Shown in pieces: positions 1-7,029 of a DNA stretch of 44,329 nucleotides. The notes beneath the pieces are model-generated. The model did not search any database, was not told where the DNA came from, and saw only the letters and a list, made by a program, of their open reading frames with translations. The stretch is taken from the NCBI GenBank assembly GCA_026394265.1, contig JAPKYO010000005.1, positions 1-44,329 of the forward strand, in the 5' to 3' direction. Origin of the DNA: Candidatus Bathyarchaeota archaeon. GTDB lineage: Archaea > Thermoproteota > Bathyarchaeia > TCS64. Positions within the stretch are counted from its first letter, which is position 1; every line of letters begins with the position of its first letter. The translations under genes and the position numbers were made by a program.

Positions 1-1
1 G

Positions 2-838
2 CCCGGCGACGAGATCGTCGTCACCGACCCCATGTACTACCCCTTCTTCACCGCCGTCGAGACCTGCCAGATGAAGCCCGCCTACTGGAAGATCAACGAG
101 GAGGACGGCTACAAGTTCGACATCGAGGGCCTGAAGAAGGTCGTCAACAAGAAGACCAAGCTCATCTTCGTCTGCAACCCCCACAACCCCTCGGGCCGCG
201 TCATGACCAAGCAGGAGCTCAAGGGCATCGCAGACGTCGCGGTCGACAACAAAATCAACATCATGGTCGACGAGCTATGGGACGACATAGTCTTCGACGG
301 TCACAAGCACGTCAGCCTCGCCACCCTCAGCCCGGAGGTCGCGGACCTCACGGTGACGAGTTGGGGCATCAGCAAGACTTGGGGCCTGCCCGCCCTCCAG
401 TGTGGGTACCTGACTGCGCCTCCTAAGACGATGGAGGGGCTGAAGAAGCACGCGAAGGGCGTCCTCCGCGGGACCTCGACCATTAGCATCGCCGCCAGCA
501 TCGCGGCACTCGACAGGCACGGCGAGTACTGGATCAAGGACATCATGGCCCACCTCACGAAGATCAGGGGCATCGCCACAAAGCGGTTCACCGAGATGGG
601 ATGCACAGTACCCGAGCTGCAGGGCACCTACCTCATGTTCCCCAAGTTCAACGTGAAGATGACCCACAAGGAGCTTGAGAAGCTCATGCAGGAGACGGCG
701 AAGGTCGGCCTCGGCACTGGCACGGAGTTCGGCCCGGAGGGCGAGATGCACATGAGGATGACCATCGCCACAAGCGAGTCCATCCTCGGCGAGGCCCTCG
801 ACAGGATCGAGAAGGCCGTCAAGGGCGCCAAGAAGTAG
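2..838 (+). CDS. PLP-dependent class I/II aminotransferase, 5' end cut by window edge
   Basis: Partial gene: the reading frame is open from base 2, so the N-terminus lies outside the window and the internal ATG at 32 is not the true start. About 279 residues remain, covering the large domain after the first helices and the C-terminal small domain. The motif CNPHNPSGRV, the acidic cofactor-binding stretch VDELWDD and the Schiff-base lysine in SWGISKTWGLPALQ are typical of fold-type I aminotransferases. The DELWDD form and the NPHNPSG loop resemble the MalY/PatB cystathionine beta-lyase branch as well as aspartate-type aminotransferases, so the substrate cannot be told. It converges on the L13e gene, with a hairpin between them. 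Confidence 0.88.
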   Translation, partial: PGDEIVVTDPMYYPFFTAVETCQMKPAYWKINEEDGYKFDIEGLKKVVNKKTKLIFVCNPHNPSGRVMTKQELKGIADVAVDNKINIMVDELWDDIVFDGHKHVSLATLSPEVADLTVTSWGISKTWGLPALQCGYLTAPPKTMEGLKKHAKGVLRGTSTISIAASIAALDRHGEYWIKDIMAHLTKIRGIATKRFTEMGCTVPELQGTYLMFPKFNVKMTHKELEKLMQETAKVGLGTGTEFGPEGEMHMRMTIATSESILGEALDRIEKAVKGAKK

Positions 839-866
839 AGCCGACGATTGGCTCCTTTTTTATTAA

Positions 867-890
867 AACCCAGTAATGACTGGGTTATTT
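867..890. terminator. Bidirectional hairpin between convergent genes
   Basis: A perfect 8-bp inverted repeat (867-874 with 879-886, stem AACCCAGT, loop AATG) is followed by a T-rich tract on the plus strand and by TTTTAATAAAAAA on the minus strand. It sits between the aminotransferase (plus) and L13e (minus), so it can end transcription from both sides. Archaeal termination relies mainly on T-tracts, so the stem may instead stabilise the 3' ends. Confidence 0.6.
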
Positions 891-925
891 ATTTCTAGGA
901 AGTCGTTTTAAGAAACCTGTTGGGG

Positions 926-1258
926 CTAGTTCTTCCCCGTGGCGTTTACTAGGCCTCTTGACTTTCTGCCCGCCTTCGTGATGCCTCGGTCGGCCCTGCC
1001 CCTCTGACCCTTGCTGGTCTGCTTGGGCTTGGCTACCTTGATATCGTTCTCCTTGGCGGATTTTATGAACTCCTTTAGGATCTCGACGTTCTCCTCGTGT
1101 GTTGACTTCCTGCGGAGGTCCACCGGGATGCCGAGGATCTGTGCCTCGCCTGGGTTCAGGCCGGCTGCCTGTACCTCTGCGACGCTGAAGCCGCGGCCCT
1201 CCCTGACGGACTCGGAGCGGAAAACCATGGGTGAGATGAATCTGGACATCTTGGTCAC
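926..1258 (-). CDS. rpl13e: Ribosomal protein L13e
   Basis: Large-subunit ribosomal protein of 110 residues. The central part ([16 protein letters not shown], then [11 protein letters not shown]) matches the conserved L13e core, in which a helix leads into a basic DxRR segment. The C-terminus is lysine- and arginine-rich, as expected for rRNA contact. L13e is shared by eukaryotes and part of the TACK archaea and is missing from euryarchaea, so it is a useful lineage marker. The GTG start overlaps the TGA stop of rps9 by 4 bp (GTGA), implying translational coupling; an ATG three codons later is the alternative start. It occupies the place where rpoN usually follows rps9. Confidence 0.85.
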   Translation of the reverse strand: MTKMSRFISPMVFRSESVREGRGFSVAEVQAAGLNPGEAQILGIPVDLRRKSTHEENVEILKEFIKSAKENDIKVAKPKQTSKGQRGRADRGITKAGRKSRGLVNATGKN

Positions 1259-1677
1259 CTGTAGCTCTTCTGCTTGCGCCTGCGTGCGCTTGGGCCACCG
1301 AACTTCTTGGGCTCCTTCCTGCGAGCGTCGCCGCTGAGCATGGTGCGGTCGTGCTCGATGAATGTGCTCTTGAGCCTCTTGCTCTTTGTGTACTTGACGA
1401 GTCCCTGGGCTAGACCCATGCGCGCCGCCTCTGCCTGACCGAGGGGGCCGCCGCCCGCTACCTTGATGTCAACGTCGAGCTTTGTCGCGACGTCTCCGGC
1501 GATGAGGAAGGGCTCAAGGATCATCTCCCGGGCCATGATGGGTTGGTGTAGTTGGACGGGGATGTTGTTGATTCTGACCCTGCCCTTGCCATCTGTGACG
1601 ACTACGCGTGCCTTCGCGGTCTTGCGTTTGCCGGTCGTGAGGGTTGGCTTCTTCTTTGTGACTACGGGGGCTGACAA
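1255..1677 (-). CDS. rps9: Small ribosomal subunit protein S9 (uS9)
   Basis: Full-length archaeal uS9, 140 residues. Recognised by [14 protein letters not shown] near the N-terminus, the [16 protein letters not shown] loop, the [15 protein letters not shown] region and the basic C-terminal tail ending KSYR, which reaches the P-site tRNA in the ribosome. The start codon is TTG (1675-1677), only 1 bp after the L13 stop, so it is co-translated with L13. The order L13-S9 is the classic archaeal one. Confidence 0.95.
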   Translation of the reverse strand: MSAPVVTKKKPTLTTGKRKTAKARVVVTDGKGRVRINNIPVQLHQPIMAREMILEPFLIAGDVATKLDVDIKVAGGGPLGQAEAARMGLAQGLVKYTKSKRLKSTFIEHDRTMLSGDARRKEPKKFGGPSARRRKQKSYR

Positions 1678-1678
1678 T

Positions 1679-2116
1679 TTACTCTACTCCCATCTTGTTC
1701 CAGCCGATGCTCTCGGCTAGCTCGCCGACGGTTACGTACCTGTGGTTGAGGTTGCTGCTGTGGCACTTGGGCATCGTCTCCTTCTCCGCCTTCTCGAACT
1801 CGTCGGGGACGCCGATGTGGACGTGCAGCCTCTTGTAGGCGGCCTCGCCCTTCGGTATCCTGTAGGGGAGCATCCCGCGGACGGTCCTGCGGACGATCTC
1901 GTGGGGTCTCCTGTGGTGGACTGGGCCCTTGCCGAATCCGCCGACATGCATGAACTCCTTCCACTCATCGATCAGCTTGTTTCTGCTGCCGGAGATGACG
2001 ACGTTCTGTGCGTTCACTAGCTCTATTGTTTCGCCGGCTAGTAGCCTCTTGGCGACGACGCTGGCCATCCTACCAAGAATGAGGCCGTCGGCGTCTATGA
2101 TTGTCCTTGTGCTCAT
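1679..2116 (-). CDS. rpl13: Large ribosomal subunit protein L13 (uL13)
   Basis: First gene of the L13-S9-L13e operon, 145 residues. The N-terminal TIIDADGLILGRMASVVAK, the VVISGSRNKL segment and the RRPHEIVRRTVRGMLP motif identify uL13. ATG start; the gene before it on this strand (the small ORF at 2255-2497) ends 138 bp upstream, and a TATA-like box lies in that gap. In many archaea rpl18e sits directly in front of rpl13; here rpl18e is about 29 kb away in the S13/RpoD operon, so the usual supercluster has been split. Confidence 0.95.
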   Translation of the reverse strand: MSTRTIIDADGLILGRMASVVAKRLLAGETIELVNAQNVVISGSRNKLIDEWKEFMHVGGFGKGPVHHRRPHEIVRRTVRGMLPYRIPKGEAAYKRLHVHIGVPDEFEKAEKETMPKCHSSNLNHRYVTVGELAESIGWNKMGVE

Positions 2117-2176
2117 CGCGTATTCAACCTATTTCATCGGCTCAGGCTGCCTGATGCACCCTGCCTACATCACGTC

Positions 2177-2190
2177 TATAATTATAAAGG
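2177..2190 (-). promoter_or_regulatory. TATA-like element of the L13-S9-L13e operon
   Basis: On the minus strand this reads CCTTTATAATTATA, a good archaeal TATA box, about 60 bp before the L13 ATG. A start site 25 bp downstream would give a leader of roughly 35-40 nt. Inferred from position and sequence only. Confidence 0.45.
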
Positions 2191-2254
2191 TTTTCCAACG
2201 GCTGATGCTCGCGTCGAAGTGTGATGGTCGCGGATAGGTGGGACAGAAAGGGGG

Positions 2255-2497
2255 TTAGGTCGCCCAGCTGTAGTTGCTGAACTCGATGGCGTCGATTATC
2301 TTCGCCCTGAAGTCCTCGTCCCTGCAATCCTGGCTGTACATGACGAATCCGTCGAAGGAGAAGAGGTGGTTCTTGCCGCGTCGGTAGATGACGCGGGGCT
2401 TGGCGATGTCGACGAGTTTGAGGAACTCCTCCCTGCTGAACTTGAGCCTGTAGCTGCTCGCCTGGCTCTCCGATCCGGCTGCTGTCGCTGCCTCCAC
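2255..2497 (-). CDS. Small conserved-looking protein of unknown function
   Basis: An 80-residue protein that I do not recognise. It has a short Ala/Ser-rich N-terminus, then a charged, well-ordered-looking body containing LKFSREEFLKLVDIAKP, a basic RVIYRRGK turn and aromatic C-terminal residues (SNYSW). No membrane segment, signal or metal motif is visible. The start is GTG at 2497 with purine-rich sequence just before it; no in-frame ATG exists. Codon use matches neighbouring genes, which supports it being real. It lies 78 bp after the end of the four-gene membrane operon and could be its last member or an independent gene. Confidence 0.6.
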   Translation of the reverse strand: MEAATAAGSESQASSYRLKFSREEFLKLVDIAKPRVIYRRGKNHLFSFDGFVMYSQDCRDEDFRAKIIDAIEFSNYSWAT

Positions 2498-2575
2498 CTC
2501 ATTTCACCTGGCATTGCTTAGCCGTCTTTGGGCTATAGGGGTTGGCGACGTAGAAAATATAGGGTATATAGTTGG

Positions 2576-3199
2576 CTAGCGGGCGAGGAGGCTCGTCAGG
2601 AACTGCACGAGGAACTGCGCCCTGCCTGTGATGTAGGTTATCCTCGTCATCGCCACCTGCCCGAACATGGCCCCGAAGAAGAGCATCATGAAGTACCGCC
2701 CCGCGGTCTTCACCCGCGCCCCGCCCGCGCCCCTCTCGACCGTGAAGAGGAAGTAGGAGAGGGTCGAGACGACGCCGACGAGCACCAGCACGGCGTTTAG
2801 GGTCGCCATGGGGTCGCCGAGGACGATTATCGGGGCTATGGATGCCTTGATCTGGTCGTAGATGTAGGTGTGGACGGCCCCGCGTATGGCGAGGCCGACG
2901 CCGACTCCGCTCATCACCGCCACCGGCCACTGGCTCAGCTTCCCCAGCTTCTTCGAGTAGATTGTGAAGAGGAGGAGGCCGAGTGCGACGGGGACGGCGA
3001 GCAGGAGGTCTCCGCCGAGGAGCGGGTTGACGCCGCTCGACATGAGGCTCCTCACCGCCATGACGACGACGTTGCCGAGGGAGATGCCGACGAAGAGCGC
3101 CTCCGCGACCCTGTAGGCGGGGTTCTCCTTGTACAGGACGTAACTGAGCACGGCGATGGTCAGCCCCGCGGCGACCCATGACTCTATCCCGGGTATCAT
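2576..3199 (-). CDS. Polytopic membrane protein, fourth gene of the DUF6754-type operon
   Basis: A 207-residue integral membrane protein with about five to six hydrophobic segments, starting near residues 7-22, 32-48, 57-78 and continuing to the C-terminal half. The N-terminal stretch with YKENPAYRVAEALFVG resembles a motif (NPxYRxAExxFVG) that I recall from uncharacterised membrane proteins encoded beside DUF6754 genes in Chloroflexi-type bacteria; that memory is not verified. A longer frame extends to 3463, but it runs through the coding region of the gene before it. The ATG at 3199 overlaps the preceding stop as ATGA, which fixes the start and implies coupled translation. No catalytic motif is visible; a channel or scaffold subunit is possible but unproven. 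Confidence 0.75.
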   Translation of the reverse strand: MIPGIESWVAAGLTIAVLSYVLYKENPAYRVAEALFVGISLGNVVVMAVRSLMSSGVNPLLGGDLLLAVPVALGLLLFTIYSKKLGKLSQWPVAVMSGVGVGLAIRGAVHTYIYDQIKASIAPIIVLGDPMATLNAVLVLVGVVSTLSYFLFTVERGAGGARVKTAGRYFMMLFFGAMFGQVAMTRITYITGRAQFLVQFLTSLLAR

Positions 3200-4023
3200 T
3201 GTGTGCGCCTCCTGAGCTTGTCGCCGACGAAGGCGACGTTGCCGAGCACTATGAAGCCGATGACGACGAGCTGTCCCATGCTTAGGGCGTCGATGCCCTG
3301 GTTCGCCAGCCCGGGGGCGCCTATCAGCTGCTCGTACTCGGCGCAGCCGCGCGGCCCGTTGAGTATGGCCTTGACCGAGCCGGCCTGGTAGAGTGGGTAG
3401 AAGTAGCTGAAGTTGACGGCGGTGGGTACGCTTAGGATGGCCGTGCCGTACTTTGCCTGCCACTGGCGGGCGTAGAAGCCGGTAGCCGTGCCCGCGTCGA
3501 ATGTCACGACGAGTTTGTATGCCTTGTAGGTGTCAGCGGATTGGAGCAGGGGGAGGCTCGACGCCTTGTTCCCCGAGTAGTCCTGGGTGTAGACGCCCTG
3601 CATGTTCTGGGCTATGCTCGAAATCATCGTCTCGTCCCCGGCGGCGTAGCCGAGGTTGACGTAGTCGGTGCCGTAGCTGTACCCAGCCGCCGCTAGGGTG
3701 GGCTTGAAGTACTGGTCGAAGACGAGCGGCCCCTCGGGGACCGTGGAGACGGCGACGACCTTGACGCCCTGAGCGCTGAGCTGCTTGGCGAGGGCGATGA
3801 CGCCGCCGCCGAGCTCCGAGACGCTGCCGAGGTTGATGTCCATCGAGACGAGGATGACGTCGCCTGGGGCGAGTGCGTCGATGTTTGTCTTGAACTCGGT
3901 GCTGTATGTGCTGATCTGCATTGGTAGCCCGAGCGGCCTGACGTATGGGAGGGCGATGAGCAGGAGCATGGTCCAGTACATCACCCTGCGATCCATCTTG
4001 CCCAGCTTGTCGAGGAGGCTCAT
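3196..4023 (-). CDS. Bitopic membrane protein with a large soluble alpha/beta domain, third gene of the operon
   Basis: 275 residues: a short basic N-terminus, a membrane segment at about 14-32, a soluble domain of roughly 200 residues, and a second membrane segment at about 247-265 followed by a basic tail DKLRRRTQ. The soluble domain alternates predicted strands and helices (VILVSMDI, VKVVAVSTVP, YKLVVTFDAG) and looks like an alpha/beta sandwich. Layout and several positions parallel the first gene of the operon (strand, then P-E-x-x-P/L turn, helix, Gly-rich turn, helix with M), so the two may be paralogous halves of a heteromeric complex; this is my inference. The gene overlaps both neighbours by 4 bp (ATGA). 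No enzyme motif is recognised. Confidence 0.75.
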   Translation of the reverse strand: MSLLDKLGKMDRRVMYWTMLLLIALPYVRPLGLPMQISTYSTEFKTNIDALAPGDVILVSMDINLGSVSELGGGVIALAKQLSAQGVKVVAVSTVPEGPLVFDQYFKPTLAAAGYSYGTDYVNLGYAAGDETMISSIAQNMQGVYTQDYSGNKASSLPLLQSADTYKAYKLVVTFDAGTATGFYARQWQAKYGTAILSVPTAVNFSYFYPLYQAGSVKAILNGPRGCAEYEQLIGAPGLANQGIDALSMGQLVVIGFIVLGNVAFVGDKLRRRTQ

Positions 4024-4640
4024 TTGGTGACCCTCCCGCGTTCGTAGCCGAGTATCTGCCTGACGCCCGCTATGATGGCGCCGACGGCGAAGGCTATGGT
4101 GAAGCCCCTGTTGCCGCCGAGGCTGGCGATGTCGTTTAGCCAGTTGCCGAACGGCAGTACGCCTGGTAGCAGGTACTCGCCGACGGGCATGTTCTTCAGC
4201 ATGATGACCGCCGCGGCGGCGAGGACGATCCCCGCCTCGAGGCTCCTGGCCCTGAAGGTGCGGAACGCCGCGGAGACGATGAAGAAGCCTATGAAGCTCC
4301 CCACCGACATGCTGAGGGGTGTAAGTATGTTGCTCGTTAGCCAGTTGTACTGGGGCGAGGAGGGGCTTAACGCGAGGCCGATGACTATCGTGCCCAGCGC
4401 CGAGGCCACGGCGACGACGCTGTAGACGGAGCGCTTCTTCACGATCTGTCTGCCGTTGTATGCGACGTAGCTGAAGAGGCCGAGGAGCGCCGCGAAGCCC
4501 GCGATGACTATTCCCCAGAGCTGTAGGCCGCTGCTCGCCGAGGCGAGTGAGGTATTGTCCGTGAAGTAGCTGGCGATGACGAGCGTGCAGGCGGCGACGC
4601 CGATGGCTATTGGTATCTCCCTGCGGTTTATGAGCGCCAT
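4020..4640 (-). CDS. Polytopic membrane protein, second gene of the DUF6754-type operon
   Basis: 206 residues with about five to six membrane segments (roughly 10-26, 42-60, 70-90, 108-128, 136-150 and 178-196) and short basic loops such as RQIVKKRS and FRTFRARS, which would lie inside the cell. It starts 1 bp after the stop of the first gene and overlaps the third by 4 bp, so all four genes are probably made together and in fixed ratio. No transporter signature, signal peptide or enzyme motif is visible. Size and topology resemble the fourth gene product, raising the idea of a two-plus-two architecture: two polytopic and two bitopic subunits. Confidence 0.75.
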   Translation of the reverse strand: MALINRREIPIAIGVAACTLVIASYFTDNTSLASASSGLQLWGIVIAGFAALLGLFSYVAYNGRQIVKKRSVYSVVAVASALGTIVIGLALSPSSPQYNWLTSNILTPLSMSVGSFIGFFIVSAAFRTFRARSLEAGIVLAAAAVIMLKNMPVGEYLLPGVLPFGNWLNDIASLGGNRGFTIAFAVGAIIAGVRQILGYERGRVTK

Positions 4641-4641
4641 C

Positions 4642-5424
4642 TTACACGCCTCCGGCGGCGAGTATCTGGCTTAGCCAGGCTACGCCGATTGTAGAGAGGA
4701 CGGCGCCCGCGATGACCAATCCGATGACGGCGATCTTCGTCGCCTCCGCGGCGGAGACGCTGCCAAGCAGGGCCTTGTCCCCCGAGAGGTAGGCGCCGGT
4801 GACGAACATCTCCTCCCCTATGAGGACGTAGTCGCAGCTCGCTATCTGGAATGGGAGGTTGACGCTGTCGGGCTGCCCGGCGATCTGGAAGGCGCCGACG
4901 GCGTTCCCCGTCTCGCTGAGCAGCAGTGCCTCGCTCCAGAAGATGCCGAGCCAGAAGGCGGCGGCGGGGCGCTCCTCCTCCATCCTGCCCATGCAGGCGG
5001 AGGCGTAGCCCCAGCCCTTGCCGTAGTACTGGACCGCGGCGTCGCTGTACGATTCGGGTTCACCCGCGACGTTGTAGGCGTCGCGCATCGTCTCCTGCGC
5101 CAAGGGCATCAGCTCCGGATAAGCGGAGACGAAGGTCAGCGGTGTCTGCGCCGTAGCCGCTAGGTTCGCCACGTAGCCGAGTGTGTTCAGCCCCGACAGG
5201 TGGTAGGGGGCCGAGTCGCTGTTCAGGCCACCCGAGCCGGAGCCGGTGCTGAAGATGACTCCGCGTCCCATCTCGGCGGAGCGGCCCACGGCCTCCTTTA
5301 TGGCGTCGAGGCCGGGTATCCGGCGCAGTTTGCGGTACTGCCCGCGGCTCCCCGCGTAGAGGGAGACGACGGTGGCGGCGAGTATGAAGAGTAGCAGGGC
5401 GAGGACGCCGACCCTCTGGATCAT
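4642..5424 (-). CDS. DUF6754-like membrane protein, first gene of a four-gene membrane operon
   Basis: 260 residues: membrane segment at about 6-25, then YRKLRRIPGLDAI and VGRSAEMGRGVIFSTG, which I recognise from uncharacterised proteins labelled DUF6754, a soluble domain to about residue 225, and a C-terminal membrane segment near 230-252. Function is unknown in all cases I know. The soluble part carries conserved-looking Gly/Pro turns and the sequence CDYVLIGEEMFVTGAYLSGD before the last membrane helix. An ATG at 5424 with GGAGG ten bases upstream is preferred over a GTG seven codons earlier. Three further membrane protein genes follow with 1-bp spacing and 4-bp overlaps, so this is probably a membrane complex. 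Family assignment is from memory. Confidence 0.72.
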   Translation of the reverse strand: MIQRVGVLALLLFILAATVVSLYAGSRGQYRKLRRIPGLDAIKEAVGRSAEMGRGVIFSTGSGSGGLNSDSAPYHLSGLNTLGYVANLAATAQTPLTFVSAYPELMPLAQETMRDAYNVAGEPESYSDAAVQYYGKGWGYASACMGRMEEERPAAAFWLGIFWSEALLLSETGNAVGAFQIAGQPDSVNLPFQIASCDYVLIGEEMFVTGAYLSGDKALLGSVSAAEATKIAVIGLVIAGAVLSTIGVAWLSQILAAGGV

Positions 5425-5460
5425 GGCGCCGCGCCTCCGGTGCACCCGTCAACCATGCGG

Positions 5461-5552
5461 CGAGCCCACTGGAGTAGGGGCTCGAATGAATAACCGCTGG
5501 GTGAACGGGGTGAAGTCTGTTCTAGGAAACTGAGGCGTTCACAGATGAACGC
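5461..5552 (-). promoter_or_regulatory. Structured 5' leader of the DUF6754-type operon
   Basis: The 256 bp between the first operon gene and the alcohol dehydrogenase contain no convincing ORF. Two perfect hairpins stand out: a 7-bp stem with a 4-nt loop (5535-5541 with 5546-5552, GCGTTCA/TGAACGC) and a 7-bp stem with a 10-nt loop (5461-5467 with 5478-5484, CGAGCCC/GGGCTCG). With the TATA-like box near 5620, both would be in a leader of about 170 nt. It could be a cis-regulatory RNA or a separate small RNA; no known class is recognised. Confidence 0.4.
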
Positions 5553-5609
5553 AATCCAACCCGGTGAAGGCAATCCCCCACAATCATTCACTTCCGCAGA
5601 CAGGGCGAG

Positions 5610-5632
5610 CCATATCCAATTTAAAGATATGG
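5610..5632 (-). promoter_or_regulatory. TATA box nested in a 7-bp inverted repeat (possible operator)
   Basis: CCATATC (5610-5616) and GATATGG (5626-5632) form a perfect inverted repeat around a 9-bp AT-rich core CAATTTAAA. On the minus strand the core reads TTTAAATTG, a plausible TATA box for the membrane operon. A dimeric regulator bound here would block TBP/TFB, so repression is the simplest reading. The regulator is unknown. Confidence 0.45.
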
Positions 5633-5680
5633 GAACTAAAGTTGGTAGCCGTTACGCTCGAGGCGGCTAATTAACCGTGG

Positions 5681-6706
5681 CTAGGGGACGAAGATGACCT
5701 TGCACCCGACGCGGCTCTTCGCCGCCTCGAAGGCCTCGCTCGCCTTCTCCAGGGGGAGGCGGTGGGTGATCAGCTCCCCGACCTTGACCGCGCCGCTCTT
5801 CGCCAGCCTGATGGATTGGTCGAAGTTCCCCGGCTGGGCGTCGTAGGCGCCGCGTAGGGTGATCTCCCTGCGCACCATCTGGGTCATGGGAACCTCGACG
5901 GGTCGCCCGAAGATGCCTATGACGGTGACTTGGCCTCGCTTCTTCACTATCTGCGCCGCCTGGGCCACCGCGGGGGGTGCGCCCGTAGCCACGAAGGCAG
6001 TATCGGCGCCCCTGCCGCCAGTCCTCTCCATCACGATCGCGGATAGGTCATCCTTCTCAACGTTCACCGTCTCCAACCCGAGCCCCTCGGCTATCTTGAA
6101 TCGCTCCGTGTCGACGTTCACGCCGGTTACGATGGCCTCGGCTCCGGCGAGGCGGAAGAGCTGGGCGCTGAAGAGGCCGATGGGGCCGCAGCCCTGCACG
6201 ACGACGAAGTCGCCGAGCCTGACCGGGGTGCAGTCCTTGACGAAGTGGAGGGCGTTGCTGAGCGGCTCGATGAGGGCCCCGGCCTCGTAGCTTAGCTCAG
6301 GGGGGAGCCTGTGCAGGAGCTTGTAGGGGACGGCGATGTACTCCGCCATGCCGCCGTCGACGTGTATGCCGAAGAGTGTTGAGGCGTCGCAGAGGTTCTC
6401 GTGCCCAGAGCGGCAGTAGACGCAGACGCCACACGCCTTCACGGACTCCGCGAGGACCCTGTCGCCCACCGCGTAGCCCTTCACCTGCGCCCCGGCCTCG
6501 GCGATCCTGCCCGAGAACTCGTGCCCCATGACGACGGGGAGCCTCATCTTCGAGTAGGCGGGCGTGTAGTCGTAGATGCCGAGGTCGCTGCCGCAGATGG
6601 CGGCCGCCTTCACCTCAATCAGTACCTCGTCGGGGGCGATCTTCGGCTTGGGTACCTCGGCGAACTCGACGCCGGGGGCGGGCTTGCTCTTGACTACTGC
6701 GCGCAT
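5681..6706 (-). CDS. Zinc-dependent alcohol/polyol dehydrogenase (MDR family)
   Basis: 341-residue medium-chain dehydrogenase/reductase. Catalytic zinc ligands are in CGSDLGIYD and GHEFSG; the structural zinc lobe has four cysteines in CGVCVYCRSGHENLC; the Rossmann motif is VVQGCGPIGLF near residue 165. Overall it is like threonine 3-dehydrogenase, sorbitol dehydrogenase and related enzymes that oxidise a secondary alcohol with NAD(P)+, but the substrate cannot be fixed from sequence. The start is taken at ATG 6706 (MRAVVKSKP), the usual family start; the frame remains open 23 codons further upstream without family resemblance. A TATA-like TTTAATC lies about 35 bp upstream. It is a single gene with no obvious operon partner. 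Confidence 0.88.
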   Translation of the reverse strand: MRAVVKSKPAPGVEFAEVPKPKIAPDEVLIEVKAAAICGSDLGIYDYTPAYSKMRLPVVMGHEFSGRIAEAGAQVKGYAVGDRVLAESVKACGVCVYCRSGHENLCDASTLFGIHVDGGMAEYIAVPYKLLHRLPPELSYEAGALIEPLSNALHFVKDCTPVRLGDFVVVQGCGPIGLFSAQLFRLAGAEAIVTGVNVDTERFKIAEGLGLETVNVEKDDLSAIVMERTGGRGADTAFVATGAPPAVAQAAQIVKKRGQVTVIGIFGRPVEVPMTQMVRREITLRGAYDAQPGNFDQSIRLAKSGAVKVGELITHRLPLEKASEAFEAAKSRVGCKVIFVP

Positions 6707-6776
6707 CGATGGCACCACCCAGCAGAGTAGGCGGAGGGGGATTAAACGCTTCGGGGCTTCAAACGCTATAGCCAAG

Positions 6777-6953
6777 TCAACTATCCTGAGCCCTTAACTT
6801 TTCGAGAAGGCGGTTCATCTCTTCGAGTGTGGCCTCTTTTGAGCCGGAGCCTGCAAGGTCAAATACAGAGGGCGTTTCACGGTTCTTCGCAGGCTTAGCC
6901 ACAGGGTCATTAGTCAGTTTATTCCTCCGATGACCACTCGATTTCGTATGCAT
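6777..6953 (-). CDS. Possible small basic protein, unknown
   Basis: A 58-residue ORF with ATG at 6953. The first half is basic (HTKSSGHRRNK) and the second half is a likely amphipathic helix (TLEEMNRLLEKLRAQDS), a layout seen in small antitoxins and other DNA-binding peptides, but no family is recognised. A TATA-like stretch GAATTATCT precedes it by about 20 bp on the minus strand. It sits between the alcohol dehydrogenase and the divergently transcribed deacylase. Its base composition is less GC-rich than its neighbours. It could be spurious. Confidence 0.35.
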   Translation of the reverse strand: MHTKSSGHRRNKLTNDPVAKPAKNRETPSVFDLAGSGSKEATLEEMNRLLEKLRAQDS

Positions 6954-7029
6954 TTTTGAAAAGAGATAATTCTTGTGTGCCGTGGGCGAACACTCTAATC
7001 TCCACGCGGCGCCTTTCCTCCTGAAGCCT

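Noticed and set aside
2499..3179. Long minus-strand frame (226 residues) and similar long shadow frames over the membrane operon
   Set aside because: Arg/Pro-rich composition typical of the wrong frame of GC-rich genes; the overlapping frames with membrane helices and ATGA junctions are the real genes.
3200..3463. N-terminal extension of the fourth membrane-operon gene to 3463
   Set aside because: It overlaps the third gene by 260 bp, has Arg-rich shadow composition, and the ATG at 3199 gives a clean 4-bp overlap and a membrane-protein start.
5453..5600. tRNA or known small RNA in the leader of the membrane operon
   Set aside because: Hairpins are clear but no cloverleaf, T-loop or box C/D motif could be found.
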